A stretch of 64,000 nt of DNA from assembly GCA_019639235.1 (NCBI GenBank), contig JAHBSG010000011.1, positions 62,001 through 126,000 on the forward strand. The letters are read 5' to 3'. The notes under the pieces are model-generated. The model saw nothing but the letters and a program-made list of their open reading frames with translations, was not told the DNA's origin and made no database searches. This document shows, piece after piece, positions 54,711 through 62,763 of the stretch. Numbering within the stretch: the first letter of the stretch is position 1; every line of letters starts with the position of its first letter. Origin of the DNA: Acidobacteriota bacterium. GTDB taxonomy: Bacteria > Acidobacteriota > Blastocatellia > Pyrinomonadales > Pyrinomonadaceae. Both the position numbers and the translations under genes were made by a program.

Positions 54711-54754
54711 AAAAAAACCGTACGCGTACTCGGCGTGTTGCCGGCCGCGTACGG
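54711..54754 (-). terminator. Intrinsic terminator after pdhC
   Basis: Perfect arms CCGTACGCG (54718-54726) and CGCGTACGG (54746-54754) are followed by a seven-base T run on the minus strand. It closes the pdhA-pdhB-pdhC unit. Confidence 0.9.
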
Positions 54755-54775
54755 ACTTCTCCCACTCTGAGAAAA

Positions 54776-56068
54776 CTACAACAGCATCATTGCCGGGGTT
54801 TCGAGCATTTGCTTGAAGGTCTGGAGGAACTTCGCTCCGGTTGCCCCGTCAACTACGCGGTGGTCGCAGGACATCGTGACGTGCATCAGGTTGCGGACGG
54901 TGACCTCGCCATTGCGAACGACCGGTGTTGGTGTTGACGCTCCAACGGCGATGATCGCGGCCTCGGGCGGATTAATGATCGCCGTGAATTCCTTGATGCC
55001 CATCATGCCGAGGTTGCTGATGCTAAAGGTCGCCCCGGTGTATTCCTCGGGCTGGAGCTTTTTCGCCTTTGCCTTGGCGGCAAGGTCTCGGATCTCCGCC
55101 GAGATCTCGGAAAGGCCCTTCAAATTTGCACCGCGAACTACAGGCGTTATCAGTCCTTCGTCGATCGCGACGGCCACGCCGATGTCGGCCTGATCGTAAA
55201 ATCGGATCGACTTGTCCTGATACGAGGCGTTCACAAAGGGATGCTTGAGGAGCGACATCGCCGCGGCCTTGACGATGATGTCGTTAACGCTGATCTTCGC
55301 GTCGTCCTCGAGCGAGGCGTTGATCTGCTTGCGGGTCGCAAGGACGTTATCCATTTCGATCTCGACCGTAAGATAGAAGGTCGGGATCGGGCCAATGGAT
55401 TCCGCAAGCCGCGTCGCGATCACCTGACGCATTTTCGAGGTCGGCTCGTCGCTGTAACCGGCGGCACCGACGATGGTCGATGGCGTAAACCTCTTTGCCC
55501 CTGCGGCGGTTTTTGATCCGCCTCCGGCAAGTGCCTCTTCAATGTCGCGTTTGATAATGCGGCCTTGTGGGCCGGACCCGGCGATCGTCCGCAGGTCGAT
55601 GCCATTATCCGCGGCCATCCGGGCAGCAATTGGCGAGACGATCATTCGGCCGCCGTATGAATTTGAAGCAGGCGTCGCGGCCGGAGCTTCCTTGCGAACT
55701 TCCTCGGTGGGTTCAGCCGCTTTCCCGCCGGCCGTGGGCTCCGGCTCCGAAACTGATTTAGGTTTTTCGTCAGCTGCTTTACTTGCGCCGTTCTTTGAAA
55801 CCTCATCGAGCAGGGCAGAGATGTCCTCGCCCTTCTGGCCAATGATGGCGATCGCCTCGCCGAGTGCGGCCGTGTCGCCCTCGGGCTTGAGGATCTTTAG
55901 CAAAGTGCCGCCGGAAAGGGCGGTCATTTCCATCGTCGCCTTGTCCGTATCGACCTCGGCGAGTGTTTCATTCGCCTCAAAAGCATCGCCTTCGTTCTTT
56001 ACCCAACGGGCGATCTGGCCCTCTTCCATCGTGGGCGAAAGCTTCGGCATTAAGAATTTTTCAGCCAT
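54776..56068 (-). CDS. pdhC: Pyruvate dehydrogenase E2 (dihydrolipoamide acetyltransferase)
   Basis: The core acyltransferase of the PDH complex, 430 residues. There is one lipoyl domain with Lys43 in DTDKATMEM, an Ala/Glu/Pro linker, a peripheral subunit-binding domain (SPIAARMAADNGIDLRTIAGSGPQGRIIKRDIEEAL), and the catalytic domain with His and Asp in MSCDHRVVDGATGAKFL near residue 405. It follows pdhB by seven bases. E3 is not in the window. Confidence 0.94.
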   Translation of the reverse strand: MAEKFLMPKLSPTMEEGQIARWVKNEGDAFEANETLAEVDTDKATMEMTALSGGTLLKILKPEGDTAALGEAIAIIGQKGEDISALLDEVSKNGASKAADEKPKSVSEPEPTAGGKAAEPTEEVRKEAPAATPASNSYGGRMIVSPIAARMAADNGIDLRTIAGSGPQGRIIKRDIEEALAGGGSKTAAGAKRFTPSTIVGAAGYSDEPTSKMRQVIATRLAESIGPIPTFYLTVEIEMDNVLATRKQINASLEDDAKISVNDIIVKAAAMSLLKHPFVNASYQDKSIRFYDQADIGVAVAIDEGLITPVVRGANLKGLSEISAEIRDLAAKAKAKKLQPEEYTGATFSISNLGMMGIKEFTAIINPPEAAIIAVGASTPTPVVRNGEVTVRNLMHVTMSCDHRVVDGATGAKFLQTFKQMLETPAMMLL

Positions 56069-56075
56069 ATTTACA

Positions 56076-57059
56076 CTAAATGTAGCAGACTTCCTTCACA
56101 GCAGCGATGATCTTATCCACGCTCGGCAAAGCAGCGGCTTCGAGGTTCCTTGCGTACGGCATCGGGGCCTCGACGGTCGAGATACGCTTGATCGGAGCAT
56201 CGAGGTGGTCGAACGCATGATCCATAACTTGATATGTGATCTCGGCACCGACCGACGCGAATGAATGCGATTCCTCGGCGATGACGAGCCGGTTCGTCTT
56301 TTTGATCGAAGAGACAATGGTGTCGATATCGAGGGGCTTGATCGTCCGCGGATCGATCACCTCGACCGAGACATCGAATTCCTGCTGTATCTTCTCCGCC
56401 GCTTCGAGTGCCATCGGGACGGTCATTGAGCGAGCGACGATGGTGCAGTCCTTACCCTCGCGTTTGATGTCGGCCACACCAAGCGGAATCGTGAAGTCAT
56501 CGTCTTCGGGCACTTCGCCTTTCATCCCGTACATCCGCTCCTGTTCCATGAAAATCACAGGATTATCGTCGCGGATTGCGGACTTCAAAAGGCCCTTGGC
56601 GTCCGCCGCGGTCGAAGGCATCACGACCTTGAGGCCCGGGAAGTTCGCGTAAAAAGCCTCGAGAGCCTGCGAGTGCTGGGATGAGACCTGAAACGCAGAG
56701 CCGTTCGGGCCGCGAAAAACGATCGGCACCTTGAACTCGCCGCCGGACATATAGAGCATCTTGGCGGCGTGGTTGATGATCTGGTCCGAGGCAAGGATCG
56801 AGAAGTTGAACGTCATGAACTCGATCACCGGCCGGAGGCCCGCCATCGCCGCACCGACGCCGAGGGCGGCGAAGCCGAGTTCGGTGATCGGCGTATCGAC
56901 GACGCGCTTGTCGCCAAACTCTTTCCAGAGTCCGCGGGTGACCTTATAGGCGCCGTCATATTCGGCGACCTCTTCGCCCATGATGAAGACGTTCTCGTCT
57001 CTGATAATTTCTTCGCGAAGCGCCTGGTTCAAGGCATCGCGGATCGTTAGTAAAGCCAT
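56076..57059 (-). CDS. pdhB: Pyruvate dehydrogenase E1 component subunit beta
   Basis: The 327-residue beta subunit of E1. Conserved features are ALREEIIRDENVFIMGEEVAEYDGAYKVT with the TPP Glu, DTPITELGFAALGVGAAMAGLRPVIEFMTFNF, and the C-terminal VIAEESHSFASVGAEI. No Shine-Dalgarno is left upstream; the ATG is preceded directly by the heptamer array. Translation probably relies on reinitiation or an unusual start. Confidence 0.94.
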   Translation of the reverse strand: MALLTIRDALNQALREEIIRDENVFIMGEEVAEYDGAYKVTRGLWKEFGDKRVVDTPITELGFAALGVGAAMAGLRPVIEFMTFNFSILASDQIINHAAKMLYMSGGEFKVPIVFRGPNGSAFQVSSQHSQALEAFYANFPGLKVVMPSTAADAKGLLKSAIRDDNPVIFMEQERMYGMKGEVPEDDDFTIPLGVADIKREGKDCTIVARSMTVPMALEAAEKIQQEFDVSVEVIDPRTIKPLDIDTIVSSIKKTNRLVIAEESHSFASVGAEITYQVMDHAFDHLDAPIKRISTVEAPMPYARNLEAAALPSVDKIIAAVKEVCYI

Positions 57060-57064
57060 AAAAG

Positions 57065-57492
57065 TGGTCAGTGGTCAGTGGTCAGTGGTCAGATTCAAGC
57101 TTCCTCTTAAGCGAGCGAATCAAGCCATTTATCACACGACCCGTCTCTGCAGACAATTCCAAAAGCTCAAACGTGGACTTTTCGTCCATATAGTTTAGAT
57201 CCTGCGCAATTAGGATCTGAGTTTCGACTTCCATCAACGAGCCGTATGCTATCGACAAATGTCGAAGAAATTCTTTCGTCGATTCTCGTCCCTGTCCCTC
57301 GGCGATATTGGACGGTACGGAAACTGCGGCTCGCTGAATCTGACTTCGAAGTCCGAACGTTTCCTCCCCAGGAAAACCGGCGGCGATTCGATAAACGTGG
57401 CGAACCAGTTCCATTGCCTTCTGCCATGCGATCAATTGTCGGTAATGCTGGAGGCTCATATCTACTGACCACTGGCCACCGACCACCGACCA
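57065..57492. mobile_element. Four-helix-bundle element with inverted terminal heptamer arrays
   Basis: The left array (57065-57092) is four exact TGGTCAG heptamers. The right array (57465-57492), on the minus strand, reads TGGTCGG TGGTCGG TGGCCAG TGGTCAG. Both ends are flanked outside by AAAG. The element fills the whole pdhA-pdhB gap and encodes an S23-type four-helix-bundle protein. It carries no transposase. The mobile nature is inferred from the boundary structure and the operon disruption. Confidence 0.6.
57082..57459 (-). CDS. S23-type four-helix-bundle protein (IVP/bAvd-like)
   Basis: A 125-residue protein of the TIGR02436 four-helix-bundle group. Signatures are LIAWQKAMELVRHVYRIAAGFP, FGLRSQIQRAAVSVPSNIAEGQGR, EFLRHLSIAYGSLMEVETQILIAQDL and RVINGLIRSLKRKL. 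Relatives occur as 23S rRNA intervening-sequence proteins and as accessory proteins of diversity-generating retroelements. The ATG lies six bases inside the right heptamer array. The codons for the last residues and the TGA stop lie in the left array. Confidence 0.88.
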   Translation of the reverse strand: MSLQHYRQLIAWQKAMELVRHVYRIAAGFPGEETFGLRSQIQRAAVSVPSNIAEGQGRESTKEFLRHLSIAYGSLMEVETQILIAQDLNYMDEKSTFELLELSAETGRVINGLIRSLKRKLESDH

Positions 57493-57495
57493 CTT

Positions 57496-58617
57496 TTAAG
57501 CGTAGACGTCTGATAAAAGCTCGCTCTCGCTCGGATACGGGCTTTCTTCGGCAAATTCTATCGCCTTTTTCGTAGCCTCGATGGCTTCCTGCCTAATGGC
57601 CTCAAAGTCCTTATCGGTGAATACTTTTGCTGTCTTCAGGCTGTCCTGGAAGAGCACGATCGGGTCGCGTTCCTGATACTTTGCGATCTCTTCGCGGGTC
57701 CGGTAGTTTCCGGGGTCGGACATCGAGTGGCCCATGTATCGATAGGACCGGACCTCAAGCAGCGTCGGCAGCGACTCCTCTCGAGCTCGCTTTATCGCCC
57801 GCAGTGCCGCATCACGGACCGCCATCACGTCCATTCCGTCAACGAACTCGTTCGCCATTTCATAGCTCTCAGCTTTTTTGGCGATATTGCGGGTGCTCAT
57901 GGCCCGTTCCTGCGAGGTGCCCATTCCGTACTGGTTGTTCTCGCAGATGTAAATTATCGGGAGCTTCCAGAGCTGCGCCATGTTCAGCGATTCGTGAAAA
58001 ATACCCTGATTGACCGCGGCCTCGCCGAAGAAGCAAAGTGTGACCTGTCCGCTTTCTTTGTACTTCGCGGCATAAGCCATACCGGTCCCGACTCCGATCT
58101 GCCCCCCGACGATACCGTGCCCGCCGAAGAATTCATGTTCCTTTGAGAACATGTGCATCGAGCCGCCTTTGCCCTTAACGCATCCGCCTTCCTTTCCGTA
58201 AAGCTCGGCCATGACGGCCTCCGGCGCGATGCCTTTGACCATCGCCTGAACATGGTCGCGATAGGAGGTGATGACCATATCGTCCGGGTTCAATGCCATC
58301 ATCGAACCGATCGCGATCGCTTCCTGCCCGATGTAAAGGTGGCAGAAGCCGCCGATCTTGCCCATCCGATAGACCTCGGCCGCTTTTTCCTCAAAAACAC
58401 GGCCAAGCACCATCTGGTAAAGCATTTCACGCAGGAGCTTCTTGTCGGTCTTCTTTATCGCCTCGATTTGCGATTTTCGCCGCTTTTGATACTCGGCGTT
58501 CATCAATTCGACGACGGCCATGCGGCCGTTGCCGTTCGATTCGGCCTTCGCCGGCTTTTTCGCCGAGGGCTTCGACGGTGACTTTTTTGAACTTGCTGTT
58601 GCTGCGGTTCGTGCCAA
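57496..58617 (-). CDS. pdhA: Pyruvate dehydrogenase E1 component subunit alpha
   Basis: The alpha subunit binds TPP and decarboxylates pyruvate. It has about 373 residues. TTG 58617 is preferred because GGAGG stands five bases before it. The N-terminal 40 residues are Lys/Ala/Ser-rich. The TPP motif GGHGIVGGQIGVGTGMAYA..VNQGIFHESLNMAQLWKLPIIYICENN is intact, and the regulatory loop RYMGHSMSDPGNYRTREE is present. A TATAAT lies near 58675-58680 on the minus strand. Confidence 0.93.
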   Translation of the reverse strand: MARTAATASSKKSPSKPSAKKPAKAESNGNGRMAVVELMNAEYQKRRKSQIEAIKKTDKKLLREMLYQMVLGRVFEEKAAEVYRMGKIGGFCHLYIGQEAIAIGSMMALNPDDMVITSYRDHVQAMVKGIAPEAVMAELYGKEGGCVKGKGGSMHMFSKEHEFFGGHGIVGGQIGVGTGMAYAAKYKESGQVTLCFFGEAAVNQGIFHESLNMAQLWKLPIIYICENNQYGMGTSQERAMSTRNIAKKAESYEMANEFVDGMDVMAVRDAALRAIKRAREESLPTLLEVRSYRYMGHSMSDPGNYRTREEIAKYQERDPIVLFQDSLKTAKVFTDKDFEAIRQEAIEATKKAIEFAEESPYPSESELLSDVYA

Positions 58618-58674
58618 TTGAGCCTCCAATTAACTCTGAAACGGTTATGAATTCGCTAAAAAGCGTAAACCGAA

Positions 58675-58680
58675 ATTATA
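58675..58680 (-). promoter_or_regulatory. -10 element of pdhA promoter
   Basis: A perfect TATAAT on the minus strand lies 58 bases upstream of the pdhA start. The -35 region is weak, so an activator may be needed. Confidence 0.4.
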
Positions 58681-58772
58681 AGCGACAGCGAATAACAAAG
58701 GCAAAGGATGCGGAACAAAGAGACCGCATCGTGGTTTCAGGAATATCTCCCGAAGTATTAAGATTATTGTTG

Positions 58773-60686
58773 ATGATGCGAAATGCACCATTCATAGCGT
58801 TCGTTGCGTTCATTCTACTCGTAGGCGGCGTGGCGGCCCAGAATCCGACTCGATGGGTGCTCGATTCGCCTGTCAAGGGAAAGGCGATCAAGGCCGGCGA
58901 GGAGTTTGAGGTCAAGGTCAAGGCCGAGGTCGAGCCGGGCTGGTATCTTTATGGGCTTGATCAGCCGGAAGGCGGCCCGATAGCGACGCGCGTCACCCTG
59001 CCCGACGGGGTCTCGTATGAGCTTGTCGGACAGGTCGGTTTTCCGCCGCCAAAAACAAAGGAAGACCAAAACTTCATCGTCGACGGCAAGCCGCTGCTCA
59101 CCAAGTACTACCAGGAATCGGTCGAGTTTACCGCGAAGCTGAAAGCAACGAAGGACATGGCGGCAGACGACGTAGCCATTGATGTTCGCTTTCAGCTTTG
59201 TGATGACCGAGTCTGCCTTCCACCACGGACGAAGCGCGTCAGCTTTGCAGGCGAGGCCGATGTCCGCGGCGGTGTGGTCGTCTCGGCAACGCCGGATGTC
59301 TCCGAACAGCCGCCTGTAGCGAACACGGTTGCCGCAGAGCCGGCCCAACAAACACCGACCGACCTTTGGCCGTTCATCTGGCTCGCGATCACACTCGGAG
59401 CTCTCTCGCTTTTGACGCCGTGCGTTTTTCCGATGATCCCGATCACGGTCTCGTACTTCACGAATCACGCATCAGGCAGCCGGTCCAAAGCAGTTAGGCT
59501 TGCGACGATCTATTCGCTTGGGATCATCGCTACATTTACCCTGCTCGGGATGCTGCTGGCGATATTCGTTGGTGCGGCCGGGATAAATCTTTTTGCTGCA
59601 AACCCGTGGGTCAATATTCTGATCGCGGCGATCTTTCTTTTCTTTGCCTTCAACCTTTTTGGTGCATATGAGATCACGATCCCGAACGGCATTCTCACAA
59701 AGCTCGATAGCCTCACCCGTTCGACCGAAGGCGAGGGAAGCGGCATAATCGGCGCTTTGCTGATGGGGCTGACCTTCACACTGACGTCGTTCACCTGTAC
59801 GTCGCCGTTCGTCGGGACGATCCTCGTCGCCGCATCGCAGGGCGATTGGCAGATGCCGATGCTCGGGATGCTCGCCTTTTCGACCGTTTTCGCGTTGCCT
59901 TTCTTCATACTTGCTCTCGTCCCGCAATGGGCATCGAACCTTCCGCGGGCCGGCGGCTGGATGAACTCCGTCAAGGTATCGATGGGTTTCCTTGAGGTCG
60001 CAGCGGCGATGAAATTCATCTCGAACGTTGACGTCGTCTGGAAATGGGGCTTTTTCACTCGCGAGGTCGTGCTGGCGGTCTGGATCGCGATCGGGGTAAC
60101 GCTGACGATCTATCTGCTCGGCAAATTCCAGCTTTCGCATGATTCCAAGCCCGAGCGGATCGGTGCATTTCGTCTCGCCTCGGCCGTCGTTAGCCTCGCG
60201 ATCAGCTTCTATTTATTGACCGGGCTATTCGGCTCCCGGCTCGGCGAACTCGAGGCATTCCTCCCGCCGGACATCAGCGGAAACCCGACCCGGTCGTTGC
60301 TCGGCGGTAGCAACGGCGGCGAAAAGCTTCAGTGGATCAAAAACGATTACGAAGGAGCGCTAGCGAAAGCCAAGGCTGAGAACAAGCGGCTTTTCGTCGA
60401 TTTCACCGGCTATACCTGCACCAACTGTCGTTGGATGGAGGCGAACGTGTTCCCGAAGCCTGAGGTCGAGGCCGAGTTCAAAAATATGGTGCTCGCCTCG
60501 CTTTATACCGACGGTTCAGGCGAGATATACGAGCGGCAGCAGCAGTTTCAGGAAAGCCGGTTCAAGACGGTCGCCTTGCCGTTCTATGCAATACTTGATG
60601 GCGACGGCAAGGTACTCGCGACGTTTCCGGGACTGACCAGAAACGTGTCCGAGTTCGTTGACTTTTTGAAGAAAGGTCAACAATAA
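58773..60686 (+). CDS. dsbD: Thiol:disulfide interchange protein DsbD family
   Basis: A protein of about 637 residues that passes electrons from cytoplasmic thioredoxin to periplasmic thiols. It has a signal peptide (FIAFVAFILLVGGVAAQ), an N-terminal DsbD-alpha-like domain at about residues 25-170, and eight membrane helices. The redox Cys pair is in LLTPCVFPMIPITVSYF and LTSFTCTSPFVGTIL. A C-terminal thioredoxin domain carries CTNC near residue 548. ATG 58773 or 58776 is possible. It is divergent from pdhA. Confidence 0.9.
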   Translation: MMRNAPFIAFVAFILLVGGVAAQNPTRWVLDSPVKGKAIKAGEEFEVKVKAEVEPGWYLYGLDQPEGGPIATRVTLPDGVSYELVGQVGFPPPKTKEDQNFIVDGKPLLTKYYQESVEFTAKLKATKDMAADDVAIDVRFQLCDDRVCLPPRTKRVSFAGEADVRGGVVVSATPDVSEQPPVANTVAAEPAQQTPTDLWPFIWLAITLGALSLLTPCVFPMIPITVSYFTNHASGSRSKAVRLATIYSLGIIATFTLLGMLLAIFVGAAGINLFAANPWVNILIAAIFLFFAFNLFGAYEITIPNGILTKLDSLTRSTEGEGSGIIGALLMGLTFTLTSFTCTSPFVGTILVAASQGDWQMPMLGMLAFSTVFALPFFILALVPQWASNLPRAGGWMNSVKVSMGFLEVAAAMKFISNVDVVWKWGFFTREVVLAVWIAIGVTLTIYLLGKFQLSHDSKPERIGAFRLASAVVSLAISFYLLTGLFGSRLGELEAFLPPDISGNPTRSLLGGSNGGEKLQWIKNDYEGALAKAKAENKRLFVDFTGYTCTNCRWMEANVFPKPEVEAEFKNMVLASLYTDGSGEIYERQQQFQESRFKTVALPFYAILDGDGKVLATFPGLTRNVSEFVDFLKKGQQ

Positions 60687-60713
60687 TATCGATTCTTCCC
60701 GTTCTAAAGAGCG

Positions 60714-61289
60714 ATGAATCGAGTAACCATCAGCAACCTTATTTCCGGCCTTTGCGAGATCCCGGACGAAGAATTCGTCTGCGAGACCGTTTACGACTAC
60801 CTTTCGGCAAACCCGATCGATACGGACACGATCCAGAAATATATGTTCTGGAGCGATAAGTTCTACACCCGCAACCTGATCTACAAGGATGAGCGGTTCG
60901 AGATGATGGCAATTTGCTGGGAACGCGGACAGGTCTCGCGGGTGCACAACCACGCGGAGCAGCGGTGCTGGATGACGGTGCCGATCGGCCGGCTCAAAGG
61001 GCAGAATTTCGCGGTCGAAGCGATGGACGAAACCACCGGCTTCTGCAAACTGCGTGAGACCGATTCGTTCGAGCTTGCCGAGTGCCTCGCGGCAAAGGTA
61101 GAACTCGAAGAGCCGATCCACCAGATACTCAACCTCGCCGAGTTCGATGAGCGGGCTGTAAGCATTCACATTTACTCAAAGCCGTTCGATACCTGTGTAT
61201 CCTATTGCCGAGACACCGACACCTTTAAAACCGTAAAGCTCGCCTATTCAAGTGTCGACGGCGAGCTTTGCAGCGGAATTCAGCTTTAA
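60714..61289 (+). CDS. Cysteine dioxygenase
   Basis: The enzyme oxidises cysteine to cysteine sulfinate with non-haem iron. The 191-residue protein keeps the three Fe ligands: His78 and His80 in RVHNHAEQRCW and His136 in EPIHQILN. Cys85 and Tyr154 (IHIYSKPFDTC) match the pair that forms the thioether cofactor in mammalian CDO, which is often missing in bacteria. It follows the dsbD-like gene by 28 bases and is convergent with cysS. Confidence 0.88.
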   Translation: MNRVTISNLISGLCEIPDEEFVCETVYDYLSANPIDTDTIQKYMFWSDKFYTRNLIYKDERFEMMAICWERGQVSRVHNHAEQRCWMTVPIGRLKGQNFAVEAMDETTGFCKLRETDSFELAECLAAKVELEEPIHQILNLAEFDERAVSIHIYSKPFDTCVSYCRDTDTFKTVKLAYSSVDGELCSGIQL

Positions 61290-61298
61290 CTGGTCAGG

Positions 61299-62699
61299 TC
61301 ATTTTCGTTTCCACCTGACCCCGTCTTTCGTATCTTCGAGAATGATCCCCTTTGCTGCAAGTTCGTCGCGGATCTCATCCGAGCGGGCAAAGTTGCGGTT
61401 TCGCCGGGCTTCCTGACGTTCCTCGATAAGGGCCTCGATATCGGCATCGATTAATTCGGCCGCTTCTTCGCCAAAAATGCCGAGAACTGCATCGAATTTC
61501 TTGATGGCCTCAAGCACCGCCACCCGGTCGTCGCAAAGCAACTGTTCGGCGGCAAGAGCTGAGTTCATCTCACGGACAAGATTGTGGATCGCCGCAAGAG
61601 CGACGGCAGTGTTCATGTCGTCGTCCATCGCGGCCTCAAACTCGGCGAGTTGAGCTTTGATCTGTTCTGCGATCGCCGGATTTGAGCCGTCACGCACCTT
61701 TGCGTCGTGCACAAGCGTGCGGAAATTGCGGAGCCTTTCGACGGTCGCCTCCGCTCCCTGAAGTCCTTCAAATGTGAAGTTGAGCTGCTTTCGATACGGC
61801 ACCGAGAGGAGCAGGTAGCGGATCGCGAGCGGCGAATATCCCTGTTCCTTCAGATCACGAAAGGTGAAAAAATTCCCCTTCGATTTCGACATCGTAACGT
61901 CGTCGATCTTAAGGAACTCGCTGTGTATCCAATAGTGCGAAAACAACTTACCGGTCGCACCTTCGCTCTGGGCGATCTCGTTCTCGTGGTGAGGGAACTG
62001 CAGGTCCTGCCCGCCGGCGTGGATGTCGAAGGTCTCGCCGAGATACTTCATCGACATTGCCGAGCACTCGATATGCCAGCCCGGGCGGCCTCGACCGAAC
62101 GGTGCATCCCAACCGGGTTCCTCGTCCTCGCCTACCAGTTTCCATAGAGCAAAGTCGCGGGCGTCTTCCTTCTCATACTTATCAGTATCTATCCTCTCGC
62201 TCGCTCCGTGGATGTTGCCCGAAAAATTGATCTTCGAGAGTTTGCCGTATTCCGGGAACGCCGAGATGCGGTAATAGATCGACCCATCGGACTCATACGC
62301 CTTTCCGTTCTCGATCAGCCGGGCGATGATGTCGATCATTTCCGCGATATGATGCGTCGCCCGCGGCGTTACCTCCGGGCGTTCCATCCCGAGAGCATCG
62401 AAGTCCTCCCAGAAATATTGAATGAAGGGAGCCGTGAACTCGTCTATCGAGATGTTGCGGGCCTTTGCCTCGTTGATTATCCGGTCGTCGATATCGGTCA
62501 GGTTAAAGACATGGGTGACCTCATAGCCCTTGAACTTGAGGTAGCGTCGCAGGACGTCGCCGAAAATGAAGGTGCGGAAATTGCCGATGTGGGCAAAGTT
62601 CCAAACGGTCGGCCCGCAGATATACATCTTGACCTTGCCGTCCTCGATCGGCTGAAACTCCTCGACCTGCCGAGATAATGTGTTGAAAAACCTAAGCAT
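61299..62699 (-). CDS. cysS: Cysteinyl-tRNA synthetase
   Basis: A class I synthetase of 466 residues from ATG 62699. It shows the zinc-ligand Cys in YICGPTVWNFAHIGN with the HIGN motif near residue 36, the zinc site HHENEIAQSE and the KMSKS-like TMSKSKGNFFTF near 267. The C-terminal anticodon-binding helices are complete. The stop is nine bases from that of the convergent cysteine dioxygenase gene. Confidence 0.95.
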   Translation of the reverse strand: MLRFFNTLSRQVEEFQPIEDGKVKMYICGPTVWNFAHIGNFRTFIFGDVLRRYLKFKGYEVTHVFNLTDIDDRIINEAKARNISIDEFTAPFIQYFWEDFDALGMERPEVTPRATHHIAEMIDIIARLIENGKAYESDGSIYYRISAFPEYGKLSKINFSGNIHGASERIDTDKYEKEDARDFALWKLVGEDEEPGWDAPFGRGRPGWHIECSAMSMKYLGETFDIHAGGQDLQFPHHENEIAQSEGATGKLFSHYWIHSEFLKIDDVTMSKSKGNFFTFRDLKEQGYSPLAIRYLLLSVPYRKQLNFTFEGLQGAEATVERLRNFRTLVHDAKVRDGSNPAIAEQIKAQLAEFEAAMDDDMNTAVALAAIHNLVREMNSALAAEQLLCDDRVAVLEAIKKFDAVLGIFGEEAAELIDADIEALIEERQEARRNRNFARSDEIRDELAAKGIILEDTKDGVRWKRK

Positions 62700-62763
62700 A
62701 CGGGACAATTACAAACGAAGTTCTCAGTATATTAGTTCCGGGAAGGCGTCTCAATGGGTAGTG

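Noticed and set aside
58293..58772. Upstream extension of the dsbD-like frame
   Set aside because: It overlaps pdhA on the other strand and has low-complexity Arg/Ser sequence. The signal peptide begins at 58773-58776.
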